A DNA stretch of 64,000 nucleotides from WRGT01 sp942493035. GTDB lineage: Bacteria > Spirochaetota > UBA4802 > UBA5550. Under the pieces are notes generated by a model. The model searched no databases. It saw only the letters and a program-made list of their open reading frames with translations, and was not told the DNA's origin. The stretch is taken from contig OW818666.1 of assembly GCA_942493035.1 (NCBI GenBank), positions 3,410,001 to 3,474,000 on the forward strand, read 5' to 3'. The position numbers were made by a program, and so were the translations under genes. This document shows, in pieces, positions 43,222-52,005 of this stretch (its first letter is position 1; each line of letters opens with the position of its first letter).

Positions 43222-44771
43222 ATAATCCCCTCTATCATACGGATAATCCTGCTTCTTCGCTCCGGTGTAACTTCACTCCCCAGAGATTCTTCAATAACCG
43301 CATCAATAACTCTTTTATCCAGTAATCTCTCTTTAACTTTTGTTATACTTACCGAATTTGATCTTCTCTCTGCATTTATCCCATTGAGATATTCTCTCTT
43401 GTCAACTTTGACAGAACACTGAATGCTCATAAAAGAATCAAAATCAGCTATTTTTGCGTTTGCCAGAGGAAGACCTCTTCTGTTGATCATAAATATATTA
43501 TTCACTTTATTCTCTTTTATAAATGAGTCGAGAGAATTTCTGTAATTGATAAATGACCGCCTTGTGTACTTACCCTCTGAAATCAGAGATCCGCTCGATT
43601 TAAAAATATATGCCGCGTTAAATGTCTCCGTAGTTTTAAACCTGTTGTTAAAATACTGCGTATACCTCTTCTGATATGCCGTTTCACGGGCGTAGATAAT
43701 ATTTTCTGAAAATGAAAAGTCAAATCCTGTCATGGCAATAGACTCAAATCCCGCCAGCAGAGCAAACTTAACAGCATCACCGGCAACAGACCCGGTAGAT
43801 GAATCTATTGAACCATTTACACCCGGATACATATCATCAATAATCTGAGACACGGGATGACTGTTTAAAGAGATAAAGCCCCTGTACTTCTCAACAAGTT
43901 CAGGGGGAGAGACAATAGAGAAAATATGCAGCGCTTCATAGACATCATGTCCACGGAAGTGTTCTCCGATCCTCCCCTGGGGATCAATCGATATTACAAA
44001 ATCAGGATTTATACCGTGACTCTTCAGAACTGAGAGTACAGAATCAACTGCAATAATATACAGATCTTTTTCATAGAATTTCAGCTTATCAATATTATCT
44101 TCAAGAGACGGAGCTGATGAAACAATCACAGCCTTTCTCCCTCTGAACGCCCCTTTAAGCACAGATACAGGTTGAGTCGATTTGAAATTATGAAGATTAT
44201 TAAGTGCATTTCTTAAAAACACATTGCCGAAAGTCCTGATCGTTGCCTTATCCCCTGCTTTTTTATCGATCAGCCTTTTAATGAGTAACCGGACCTCATC
44301 ATAATATGATGAAAAAATACGGAGCGATTGAGGATGCTCAATAACCTGCATCCCCTTGATTACATCAAAATCTATAATCCGGGAGAGTGCCTCATCAATT
44401 TCAGCTATATCCATGCCTGTGAGAAATGTTATATTTTTTCTCTGAAAAAGAAATGATGTTGAAGGATTCTGTGCTATTTCATTCTCAATGCCATGCAGAA
44501 TATCAATTATTATGACAGACTTGAACCGGCCGGATAATTCTTTCAGTTTAAGAAGACTATATCCAAGACCGCATCCTGACACAATAAGAAGATCGAATTT
44601 TTCAGGTTCGAATATATAAGTTGTCGATTCCCCCTCTTTCAGAGGGTTTATTCTGCTATGAAGCGGAATATCCCTGCCATCCTGTATCACAGTCAGAAAT
44701 GGATTCCCGTCTTTAGCCGGTTCAATTTTATATTGCAGATCTTTTATCATCATTTTTAATTTTTTTCTCAT
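43218..44771 (-). CDS. Maf/DUF115-family motility-associated glycosyltransferase-like protein
   Basis: A 517-residue protein. The middle domain (about 190-330) has RKAVIVSSAPSLEDNIDKLKF, IIAVDSVLSVLKSHGINPDFVISIDPQ and STGSVAGDAVKFALLAGFESIAMTGFDF, the DUF115 core shared by Maf flagellin glycosyltransferases and MptE-like pterin diphosphokinases. In flagellated bacteria Maf proteins modify flagellin. The N-terminal part (IFEPEKFDLLIVSGCGLGYSLLKL) resembles a Rossmann domain common to spirochaetal members. It starts the operon with coaE and the SPOR gene; the 3' end overlaps coaE by 4 bases. A role in flagellin modification is inference. Confidence 0.72.
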   Translation of the reverse strand: MRKKLKMMIKDLQYKIEPAKDGNPFLTVIQDGRDIPLHSRINPLKEGESTTYIFEPEKFDLLIVSGCGLGYSLLKLKELSGRFKSVIIIDILHGIENEIAQNPSTSFLFQRKNITFLTGMDIAEIDEALSRIIDFDVIKGMQVIEHPQSLRIFSSYYDEVRLLIKRLIDKKAGDKATIRTFGNVFLRNALNNLHNFKSTQPVSVLKGAFRGRKAVIVSSAPSLEDNIDKLKFYEKDLYIIAVDSVLSVLKSHGINPDFVISIDPQGRIGEHFRGHDVYEALHIFSIVSPPELVEKYRGFISLNSHPVSQIIDDMYPGVNGSIDSSTGSVAGDAVKFALLAGFESIAMTGFDFSFSENIIYARETAYQKRYTQYFNNRFKTTETFNAAYIFKSSGSLISEGKYTRRSFINYRNSLDSFIKENKVNNIFMINRRGLPLANAKIADFDSFMSIQCSVKVDKREYLNGINAERRSNSVSITKVKERLLDKRVIDAVIEESLGSEVTPERRSRIIRMIEGII

Positions 44772-45139
44772 TCAATAGCTTCTTAATACTTCGACAGAGG
44801 GTAAAGTCAAAAAGAATTTTTTTTTAATGAAGGTCGCAAAAACTCCGGTTCCAGGACTGCAGGATTTTCTATATGGAAAAATGCGTTAACTCCAAAAGGT
44901 TTTAAAGTAATTTTCCGGTGTTAAATGATTATAACCAGACCTTATCAGAAAAATACTAAAAGTATCTTTCTTGACAATATTTCATAATACGTCCTGATTA
45001 AATTAGATTATTAAACAGGTATCTACTATAAGCTAGTGGTGGTATTTTAAGCAGTTACCTGAACAGTTTATTTTTTTGATTTTTTATCAATATTTAATAA
45101 TTTCAATTTAAACTGATGATTAAAGAGGTATAATCTGTT
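44772..45139. other. Intergenic region between the Maf operon and the toxin-antitoxin pair
   Basis: About 370 AT-rich bases between divergent genes. No ORF and no palindrome stands out; it must hold both promoters. Confidence 0.5.
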
Positions 45140-45319
45140 ATGCAAACAACAAAACAGGAAGCAATCAATGCTATTAACACACTGCCTGACAACGCTTCCA
45201 TTGAGGATATTATGTACAGGCTTTATGTTATTGATAAAATAAAGCGCGGTCAGACGGCTGTAAAGAACGGTGAAACCATAACTTTAGAAAAACTAAAACA
45301 GGAAATAAAATCGTGGTGA
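45140..45319 (+). CDS. Small antitoxin-like protein of a ParE-type module
   Basis: A 59-residue protein (ATG at 45140, after AGAGGTATAATCTGTT): MQTTKQEAINAINTLP, then IEDIMYRLYVIDKIKRGQTAVKNGETI and a charged helix LEKLKQEIKSW. This is the usual size and composition of the antitoxins that neutralise ParE/RelE toxins; the RGQTAVKNGETI stretch is characteristic of one such group. Its stop overlaps the toxin start by 7 bases. It would bind the toxin with its C-terminus and the promoter with its N-terminus. Confidence 0.8.
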   Translation: MQTTKQEAINAINTLPDNASIEDIMYRLYVIDKIKRGQTAVKNGETITLEKLKQEIKSW

Positions 45320-45615
45320 TCTGGACCGAGCCAGCCCGTGACAATCTCCGTCAGATATATGACTATATCGCTGATGATTCAAAATATTATGCAGAAGAAG
45401 TAATAACTTCTATCATCGAAAAAACTGAGCCGATTGACGTTTTCCCTAAAATCGGCAGAGTTGTGCCAGAGTTTATGGATGAAAATATCCGTGAACTTTT
45501 TGTTTATTCCTACCGCATTGTATATGAAATATATCCTGATAACAACATAGCTGTTTTGGCAATTATTCATGCAAAACGGGATTTTAAGGAATCAGCAAAG
45601 GACCAGGATTTGTAA
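45313..45615 (+). CDS. ParE/RelE-superfamily toxin
   Basis: A 100-residue protein with GTG start at 45313. IWTEPARDNLRQIYDYIADDS is the typical ParE opening helix; KIGRVVPEFMDENIRELFVYSYRIVYEI and IAVLAIIHAKRDF are the beta-strands with the conserved RIVYEI and HAKRDF blocks. ParE members poison gyrase, whereas RelE members cleave mRNA. The family cannot be resolved further here, though the HAKRDF ending fits the ParE side. It forms an operon with the antitoxin. Confidence 0.85.
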   Translation: MVIWTEPARDNLRQIYDYIADDSKYYAEEVITSIIEKTEPIDVFPKIGRVVPEFMDENIRELFVYSYRIVYEIYPDNNIAVLAIIHAKRDFKESAKDQDL

Positions 45616-45975
45616 ACTCTCTGAATTTCGTTTCTGAATCACGGATTGTAAGGATTGATTATCATCTACAACTGTTGTAAGTCTAATTGTAAATGTTAAA
45701 CTTACCCCGATTCATTGATCTGTTTTACACAATATAATGCATAAATCAAATTCAAATAGAATAATGTACTCTACTATTCGGGTTTAGCACTATTTAAATG
45801 ATTTGCATACTTTTTATTTTCCCCAAAATCAGCGGTTGACAAAAAGGTAAGTCCGGAAAGGAAGAAGGGTGATTTATTCGCAGCTGGAAAAGTATATACC
45901 TAAGGCTTAGCATATAAAATTATAATTATTGCAATATTAATACTTGACAAAAATTATGTCTCCTAACGAACTACA

Positions 45976-46005
45976 ATAACCACTGTGTTACAGCACAGTG
46001 GTTAT
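45976..46005. promoter_or_regulatory. Perfect 12-bp stem-loop
   Basis: ATAACCACTGTG-TTACAG-CACAGTGGTTAT. No T run, so probably an operator or RNA structure rather than a terminator. Confidence 0.6.
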
Positions 46006-46027
46006 GAGATCTTTGAAAATGCTAGCT

Positions 46028-46051
46028 TGACAATAAAATATTTTCTTGTCA
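46028..46051. promoter_or_regulatory. 24-bp palindrome overlapping a promoter-like TTGACA
   Basis: The 24 bases from TGACAATAAAAT to ATTTTCTTGTCA read almost the same on both strands (22 of 24 positions). The left half overlaps TTGACA (46027-46032), and TATAGT follows at 46052, so a repressor here would block the promoter of the 26-codon ORF. Confidence 0.5.
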
Positions 46052-46156
46052 TATAGTACCAATTATGCTAGGTGTTTTGTCAAGTCTTTCTGTAAAAAAA
46101 TTTTACTTTTTCCAGATAATTCAAAGACCTCCGATTAATTTTTAAGGAGGTGTTCA

Positions 46157-46237
46157 ATGTCTCACAAAAAACGATTTAAGTTTTATTTACGTCTGGTATT
46201 GTGGTTTATCGAATGGATTTTTGACAACTATTCGTAA
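46157..46237 (+). CDS. Candidate 26-residue hydrophobic small protein
   Basis: ATG at 46157 follows the perfect Shine-Dalgarno AAGGAGGTG with 6-base spacing. The peptide MSHKKRFKFYLRLVLWFIEW plus IFDNYS has a basic N-terminus and an aromatic hydrophobic helix, a pattern seen in membrane-active small proteins such as type I toxins. No homologue is recognised. A hairpin follows the stop at 46251-46280. No antisense RNA gene was identified, so toxin status is speculation; the translation signal is what supports a real gene. Confidence 0.5.
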   Translation: MSHKKRFKFYLRLVLWFIEWIFDNYS

Positions 46238-46836
46238 GCTGTAGTCATGTTATCCTGTCGGCTTAACTGCCGGCAAGATAAATTAAACATATACATTGAA
46301 GATCTACATTGAGAGAAAAAGTTATTCTGTAAAATCCCACAACGGAACAATTAATAATTTATACAAAAAAACCAATAAACACCAGCAAATTTCATTGAAC
46401 AATACTGGTGTTAAAGCATTATACTGACGATTTTTGGTAGAACGAATCTATATCCTCCTTAACAAAAAGCTTTCAATAAGCCCTGTTTAAATCAAATTTG
46501 CACGACCCTCTTGTTGAGAGAAGGCAAAGAACCGGCCTTCGCGCAAATGTTAAAATAAACCTCCCCTATGATCATTATACTTACTACCATCCAAAAAAAT
46601 AAATCAAGACTTTTACGCCTTATAAAATTTGAAACCTTTTCTCCCTTATTCTACGGGAGACCAGACAAACATGGATGGCAAGTAGCAACCATAGAATTTG
46701 CTATAAAAAATTATTTGTATTATTTTTATCATATCTTTATTATTGATTCAGGTAACTCATAAGCTATTTTCCAGATGTATAGAGAAGTGGTTTTGCAGCT
46801 GATAAAAATTGTAATCCGTTAATTAAGGAGTTTTAA
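46238..46836. other. Intergenic region between the 26-codon ORF and the lipoprotein gene
   Basis: About 600 AT-rich bases. It starts with a hairpin at 46251-46280 (12-bp stem with one C-A mismatch and one G-T pair). A further frame at 46568-46762 has no Shine-Dalgarno and an atypical composition, so it is not called. Nothing else is recognised. Confidence 0.5.
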
Positions 46837-47034
46837 ATGAATAAATTTTCTATTTTCCTCCTTTCATTTCTTATTATTGCATTTATAACAGGCTGCGGTA
46901 AGAAAAAAGAGAATCCCATGGTTGATATGGATTCAATTAAAACAGACGGATCTTACGATGATAAACATATATTCAGAAAAGAGATCGAAAAAGAAGAGAA
47001 TCGTGGTAAAAAATATCAAAAAAACAATTTTTAA
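46837..47034 (+). CDS. Small lipoprotein upstream of htrA
   Basis: A 65-residue protein with a lipoprotein signal: MNKFSIFLLSFLIIAF then ITGC with the lipidated C20, then a charged mature tail of 45 residues (KKKENPMVD...KYQKNNF). AAGGAG lies before the ATG. It precedes the HtrA gene by 12 bases and is very likely co-transcribed with it. No family recognised; it may be a small partner or substrate of the protease. Confidence 0.75.
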   Translation: MNKFSIFLLSFLIIAFITGCGKKKENPMVDMDSIKTDGSYDDKHIFRKEIEKEENRGKKYQKNNF

Positions 47035-47046
47035 GGTGGAAGAGAG

Positions 47047-48192
47047 ATGAAGTTTGCACCAAAAAAACTTTTAATTATCATACCTGTATTAATAATTATT
47101 ACCGCTGCAGGGATTAATCATTTTTCATGCAGCAAGGATAACAACGGCGTTCTTTTCGGGAACTCCGGAGAATCCCCGATCAAATCTGAAGTTGAATCTA
47201 CCAAAGCCTTTGAAATTCAGAATGTATTCCGTAAAATATTCAATCAGTATAAGGACTCTGTAGTTTTTATAACAACTGAACAGCTGGTTAAAGTAAGGAA
47301 TCCATTTTTTGATGACCCCATGATGAGAGAGTTTTTCGGCAGAGGTGGCGGTTCCCAGGTTCAGAAGCGGACCGGTCTTGGTACAGGTTTTATTCTCTCG
47401 GAAGATGGATATATCTGTACAAATAATCATGTGATTCACGGCGTCGATAAAGTTATCGTAAACATAAATGGAAAAAATTATGAAGCGAAAATAATAGGTT
47501 CCGATGAGAAAACAGACCTCGCGCTCCTTAAAATAGATCCGAAAACTAAACTCTCTCCGGTTTATTTCGGAGATTCAGATAAAGTTCAGGTTGGAGACTG
47601 GGCTATAGCAATTGGAAATCCCTTCGGACTCGATAAAACTTTCACTGTCGGTGTAGTCAGCGCAATCGGCAGACGTGATGTTGACTTCATGGGAGGATCA
47701 CACATTCAGACCGATGCATCTATTAATCCGGGAAATTCGGGGGGTCCGCTTATAAATATATATGGTGAAGTAATCGGCATCAACCGTATGATATATTCAA
47801 AAAGCGGCGGCTACATGGGGATAGGTTTTGCCATTCCAATGAATACAGCGAAATCTATTCTGGCCCAGCTTCAGAAGAATAAAAGAGTCAAAAGAGGATA
47901 TCTTGGTGTCAGTATTGTCCCGATTTCTGATGAAGACGCAAAACAGATAGGTCTGGAAGAAAATCACGGAGCATTTGTGGGGGAAGTCGTAAACGGCAGC
48001 CCTGCTGATTCAGGTGGAATCCGGGTGGGTGATGTTATTGTGACGATCAACAATAACAATATAGTAGATGTTAAAGATCTTTTCAGATCCATGGAGGAGT
48101 TAACTATTGGTGAAACCATAACAGTTTCGATCTGGAGAAATGGCGAACTTAAAAAACTCTATATTAACATAAAAGAAAGGCCATACAAATAA
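47047..48192 (+). CDS. HtrA/DegP-type serine protease
   Basis: A 381-residue periplasmic protease. A signal anchor (residues 7-26) precedes the chymotrypsin-like domain with the intact triad H128 (CTNNHVIHG), D157 (KTDLALLKI) and S231 (INPGNSGGPLIN). One PDZ domain follows (RGYLGVSIVPISD to GELKKLYI). It handles misfolded envelope proteins. One PDZ gives DegS-like size, but the N-terminal linker and FFGRGGG loop fit the DegP/HtrA class of spirochaetes better. AAGGTGG precedes the start. Confidence 0.92.
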   Translation: MKFAPKKLLIIIPVLIIITAAGINHFSCSKDNNGVLFGNSGESPIKSEVESTKAFEIQNVFRKIFNQYKDSVVFITTEQLVKVRNPFFDDPMMREFFGRGGGSQVQKRTGLGTGFILSEDGYICTNNHVIHGVDKVIVNINGKNYEAKIIGSDEKTDLALLKIDPKTKLSPVYFGDSDKVQVGDWAIAIGNPFGLDKTFTVGVVSAIGRRDVDFMGGSHIQTDASINPGNSGGPLINIYGEVIGINRMIYSKSGGYMGIGFAIPMNTAKSILAQLQKNKRVKRGYLGVSIVPISDEDAKQIGLEENHGAFVGEVVNGSPADSGGIRVGDVIVTINNNNIVDVKDLFRSMEELTIGETITVSIWRNGELKKLYINIKERPYK

Positions 48193-48587
48193 TTTTACAA
48201 ACTCAACAGACACTTTAGCAGCAGGTACTCATAAACTCATTCTTTTCAGGGTCTAAGGGGCGATAGCCCCTTAATTGCCCCGCAGGGCTCCCTGCGGACC
48301 CAAAAACGGAGTTTTGGGACCGTCCCTTTAGGATTCATGAAAACAATGTTTTTCTCAAAGTATAAAATCTTTGAACAAAAATTGTTAAGATATTGAGTAA
48401 AAAATACCGTTAATATTATAGAATAAATATACTCATCCTCATGTATATTTATAGCAAATTAAAGTCTGTTTGTTATTATAGATTTAAAAGAATATAATAA
48501 TAAAGTTAATACGGATTTCTTATTTTGCACTGATTCACACGGTTGGATTTAATAACTGAAGAATACAAAATGTTGAAGGTAAACAAT
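48193..48587. other. Intergenic region with a family E repeat
   Basis: After htrA the repeat at 48249-48330 is followed by AT-rich sequence leading to the next gene; the longer in-frame start at 48543 (TTG) lacks a Shine-Dalgarno. No gene. Confidence 0.6.
48249..48330. repeat. Family E repeat, inverted relative to 10555-10639
   Basis: AAGGGGCGATAGCCCCTT, GCAGGGCTCCCTGC and CCAAAAACGGAGTTTTGG are consecutive hairpins. Read on the minus strand the series aligns with the gguA-gguB gap element. Confidence 0.7.
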
Positions 48588-48893
48588 ATGCATGAATATA
48601 TCCCTGAAAATAATCTGGCAGTCATGTTTCTTCTTATAGCTATAACAATGGGTCTCTACTATTTCTGGTGGCTGGCACGGATCAGCAGAGTTTTCGGTGA
48701 TGATCCGGTTATGAATATCATACTTTCAGTATTCACCTTCGGAGTCTGGAGTATTTACTTAAACCTTAAATATATGCAGAAATCAGAACTGATTAATGGC
48801 AGAGATATGAAATGGTTCATGGTGCTGTTTCTCCCTATCTCACCGATAATTATACAGCATAACGTAAATGAAAAATTTTTTCCGGGCAGATAA
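48588..48893 (+). CDS. Small membrane protein, DUF4234-like
   Basis: The frame opens at a TTG (48543), but GAAGG lies 8 bases before the ATG at 48588, giving 101 residues. Three hydrophobic segments, with ITMGLYYFWWLARISRVFGDDP and FGVWSIYLNLKYMQKSELINGRDMKW, resemble the DUF4234 family of short membrane proteins. Function unknown. It ends 17 bases before the acidic repeat protein gene, so the two are likely co-transcribed and may act at the membrane together. Confidence 0.65.
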   Translation: MHEYIPENNLAVMFLLIAITMGLYYFWWLARISRVFGDDPVMNIILSVFTFGVWSIYLNLKYMQKSELINGRDMKWFMVLFLPISPIIIQHNVNEKFFPGR

Positions 48894-48910
48894 CGTAACA
48901 GGAGTATGAA

Positions 48911-51841
48911 ATGATTGTCAGGTGTAATAACTGTGTGTCTGCATTTGCTGTTGATGATGAGAAAGTAGCAGATAAAAAATTTGCTTTCACATGTCCTAAA
49001 TGCAGTACAGAAAACATAATCGATAACAGAGTTATCGAAAAGAGCTTGGATGAGAAAAATATTCAGCTCGAAGAATCATATTTCAATGATGATTTTTCTA
49101 TTGATGATACCGAATCTCCGCAAAAAGAAACTGATGATTTCAGCACCTCCGATGATCTCTTTTCCGATGAAACCCCTGCACCCGAAAAAGAGATAAAAGA
49201 TGATATTTTTGACTCACTTGAGGATGAATTTGCATCTGAATTTCCCGCTGAAGATCTGCCGGAAAAGACCGTAAAAAGTGAAAGAAAAATAAATCTTGAG
49301 ATAGAAGAGTCTGATGATTTCCCTGAGATAGATGATGATATTTTTTCTGAAACAACTCCTCCGGAAAAGAAAAAAGTGAATGTCGATGATGATCTCTTTT
49401 CAGAAACATCATTTGAAACCGAAGATGATTTTATATCGTTTGATGAAAAAGAGCCGGTAAAAACTTCTAGTGATGAATTTGGCCTGGAACTGAAAGATGA
49501 CGTAGTCAAGTCTGAAGAGGAAGAGATCTTCTTTGATGATTTCGATGAGAAGCCTGCAAAAAAAGAACCGGTTCTCGAAGAAGAATCCGATTTCAGTTTT
49601 GATGATATAGATTCAGAGGTAATCCCTGAAGAAACTAAAAGTGAAAGAGAGAAAAAGCTCAGTTCCCAGGATGATATTGATGCCCTGTTTGCGGAAGAGG
49701 GGATTGAGTTTGATGAAAAACCAATTTCAAAAGAGAGCGAACTGGAATTTGAAGATGAGATCACTGTAGACCTCGACCTGATGGACATTGATCTCGAAGT
49801 GAGCAGTGAATCCGTTGATATAAAAGAAAAAACAGATACTGGAAAATTTGAAGATGACATCACTCTTGATATTGACAGCCTCGATATTGATCTCGATGAA
49901 ACTTCAATGGAATCTGATATTTTTGCCGAACCTGTAAAATCAGAAAAATCGAAAACAAAAGCTGAACCACTCGAAGATGACATCACTCTTGATATTGACA
50001 GCCTCGATATCGATCTTGATGAAACTTCAATGGAATCTGATATTTTTGCCGAACCTGTAAAATCTGAAAAATTGAAAGCTAAAGCTGAACCACTCGAAGA
50101 TGATATCACTCTCGATATGGACAATCTCGATATCGATTTCGATGAGACATCAATGGAATCTGATATCTTTGACGAACCTGTAAAATCAGAAAAACCGAAA
50201 GCAAAAGCTGAACCTCTCGAAGATGATATCACACTCGACATGGACAATCTCGATATCGATTTCGATGAAACATCAATGGAATCTGATATCTTTGCCGAGC
50301 CTGTAAAATCTGAAAAACCGAAAGCAAAAGCTCAACCTCTCGAAGATGATATCACGCTCGACATGGACAATCTCGATATCGATTTCGATGAAACATCAAT
50401 GGAATCTGATATTTTTGCCGAGCCTGTAAAATCTGAAAAACCGAAAGCAAAAGCTCAACCACTCGAAGATGATATCACACTCGACATGGACAATCTCGAT
50501 ATCGATTTCGATGAAATGCCTCTTGAAAATGAGATACTGGAGAAACCGGCAGCCATAAAAGCCGCAAAAAGCGTCGCAAAAAAAGTCGAATTTCCCGATG
50601 ACGAATTCGATGAAGAAGAGATCAAGCTCAACCTTGATGATCTTGACATAGATATTGCTGAGATCGAAGAGAGAGAGCTGATTTTTGAAGATGACGATAT
50701 AGAGCAGCCCGTCCCTGCCGCCAGAAAAAAACCGAAAGCTCTTATAGAAGAGGTCGAAGAGGACGAAAGCATCACTATTGATCTCGATACTCTGGAGATT
50801 GAGATAGCTGAAGAGAAAAGTATGATGTCCGCGGAACTGTCAGAAGATGATGAAAAGCTGACTCTTGATGACGCAGGATTGACATTCGATGAGCTAACTT
50901 CAGAAATGGATAAACCTGCTCCTGAAGAACCATTCGAAGAAGACATCAAGCTTTCACTTAATGATATTGATCCAGATCTAACTCTGGATAAAATAGCACG
51001 TTCTGCACCGACGGAAACAGAACGTGTTTATGATACACTGGATGAACTTCCCGAGATTGATCTTGATGAGTATGACGCCATAGTCAGACAAGAGGAGAAC
51101 AGAGCATCTGGAAAATCTGCAGATAATTTTGAAGATGACTTTATTGTTTTCCCGGAAACAGAAACTGAAATAGATGAAATCAGCAAACCTGATTATGATA
51201 TTTTTGAATATGATGAATCCGAGCAGGTAAGTTCGGCTCCTGAAAGAGGTGGTACATTTTTCTCTATAGACCTTTCTCTAAGATATTCAAGAGTTGGAGC
51301 TCTTCTAAGACTTCTTGGACTTTATTTGATCAGCATGATTCCTCATTTGGTTGTAATGCTTATTTACACAATACTGTCTTCAATTGTCGGTTTTATAAAT
51401 CAGATTGTTATTCTTTCAACAGGACGATGTGTAGAGGATTTTGCTCTTGTCATTGAAAACACAATGAGATACTTCTTCTATATTAAAACAAATATTACCG
51501 GTATAGTTGAAGACCGTCCAGTATATGCAGGAAGGGAACATCTTGATCATCCGCTTCAGCTGAACATAACATATCCGCTTAAATATTCAAAAAATCTTGC
51601 GATAATGAGACTTTCAATTATTGGGATACTACTGATTATGCTCCCTCACCTTATAATAATGTCACTTATCACAGTAACAATACCGGTTGTTTATCTTACA
51701 GGAATAATATCTGTAATTATTACAAGAAGATGGCCGAATATTCTTTTCATTTATCTGACAAAGTACTTCAGATATCTGGCAAGAATTTCATCGTTCATGA
51801 CAGGTCTTACTGATGAGTACCCGCCGTTTAATTTTGACTAA
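48911..51841 (+). CDS. Acidic tandem-repeat protein with MJ0042 zinc finger and DUF4389-like membrane end
   Basis: A 976-residue protein in three parts. Residues 1-36 are an MJ0042-type zinc finger (C5, C8, C28, C31). Residues 37-780 are strongly acidic and low in complexity, including 5.4 tandem copies of a 41-residue unit (residues 314-536; unit PLEDDITLDIDSLDIDLDET then SMESDIFAEP and a KSEK linker). Residues 784-976 form a membrane domain with DUF4389-type duplicated segments (SIDLSLRYSRVGALLRLLGLYL; NITYPLKYSKNLAIMRLSIIGIL). The finger and membrane end suggest a membrane-tethered scaffold. The later repeats are almost identical in DNA, so the array expanded recently. Function unknown. 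Confidence 0.8.
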   Translation: MIVRCNNCVSAFAVDDEKVADKKFAFTCPKCSTENIIDNRVIEKSLDEKNIQLEESYFNDDFSIDDTESPQKETDDFSTSDDLFSDETPAPEKEIKDDIFDSLEDEFASEFPAEDLPEKTVKSERKINLEIEESDDFPEIDDDIFSETTPPEKKKVNVDDDLFSETSFETEDDFISFDEKEPVKTSSDEFGLELKDDVVKSEEEEIFFDDFDEKPAKKEPVLEEESDFSFDDIDSEVIPEETKSEREKKLSSQDDIDALFAEEGIEFDEKPISKESELEFEDEITVDLDLMDIDLEVSSESVDIKEKTDTGKFEDDITLDIDSLDIDLDETSMESDIFAEPVKSEKSKTKAEPLEDDITLDIDSLDIDLDETSMESDIFAEPVKSEKLKAKAEPLEDDITLDMDNLDIDFDETSMESDIFDEPVKSEKPKAKAEPLEDDITLDMDNLDIDFDETSMESDIFAEPVKSEKPKAKAQPLEDDITLDMDNLDIDFDETSMESDIFAEPVKSEKPKAKAQPLEDDITLDMDNLDIDFDEMPLENEILEKPAAIKAAKSVAKKVEFPDDEFDEEEIKLNLDDLDIDIAEIEERELIFEDDDIEQPVPAARKKPKALIEEVEEDESITIDLDTLEIEIAEEKSMMSAELSEDDEKLTLDDAGLTFDELTSEMDKPAPEEPFEEDIKLSLNDIDPDLTLDKIARSAPTETERVYDTLDELPEIDLDEYDAIVRQEENRASGKSADNFEDDFIVFPETETEIDEISKPDYDIFEYDESEQVSSAPERGGTFFSIDLSLRYSRVGALLRLLGLYLISMIPHLVVMLIYTILSSIVGFINQIVILSTGRCVEDFALVIENTMRYFFYIKTNITGIVEDRPVYAGREHLDHPLQLNITYPLKYSKNLAIMRLSIIGILLIMLPHLIIMSLITVTIPVVYLTGIISVIITRRWPNILFIYLTKYFRYLARISSFMTGLTDEYPPFNFD
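49850..50516 (+). repeat. In-frame 123-bp tandem repeat array
   Basis: Units start at 49850, 49973, 50096, 50219, 50342 and 50465 (the last partial), exactly 123 bases apart. Units 3-5 are nearly identical in DNA, while units 1-2 differ at several synonymous and a few non-synonymous positions. Confidence 0.92.
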
Positions 51842-51871
51842 ATATTAAATCATGCACGAGACTGGAGAACG

Positions 51872-51890
51872 GCAGGGGCTATGCCCCTGC
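51872..51890 (+). terminator. Hairpin after the acidic protein gene
   Basis: GCAGGGGC-TAT-GCCCCTGC followed by TCCCCGGTTTTAG, 30 bases after the stop. A modest terminator or palindromic repeat. Confidence 0.5.
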
Positions 51891-52005
51891 TCCCCGGTTT
51901 TAGTTAACTAAACCTCTGTCAACGAATTACAACATTTTAAAAAAGCCAATTCATCCGATCTATAATAATACAATTAATAACAGAATCAGCGGGCAAGGGG
52001 AATCT

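Larger units (their letters stand above)
45616..46156. other. Intergenic region with stem-loop and operator-like palindrome before the 26-codon ORF
   Basis: About 540 bases. Three TTGACA-like hexamers (45836, 45944, 46027), a 12-bp stem (45976-46005) and a 24-bp palindrome (46028-46051) precede the perfect Shine-Dalgarno at 46144-46152. A 13-codon frame, GTG 45869 to TAG 45910, follows AAGGAAGAAGG and might be a leader peptide, but the evidence is thin. Confidence 0.5.

Noticed and set aside
46568..46762. 64-codon frame
   Set aside because: No ribosome site (CCTCCCCT precedes it), odd composition and no neighbour; treated as chance.
49063..50247. Long serine-rich frame opposite the acidic repeat gene
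   Set aside because: It is the antisense shadow of Glu/Asp codons (GAA, GAT read as TTC, ATC, TCA), has no Shine-Dalgarno and only exists because of the repeats. The same holds for 50455-50949.
49850..50516. CRISPR-like array
   Set aside because: Units are 123 bp, contiguous and in frame; there are no spacers.
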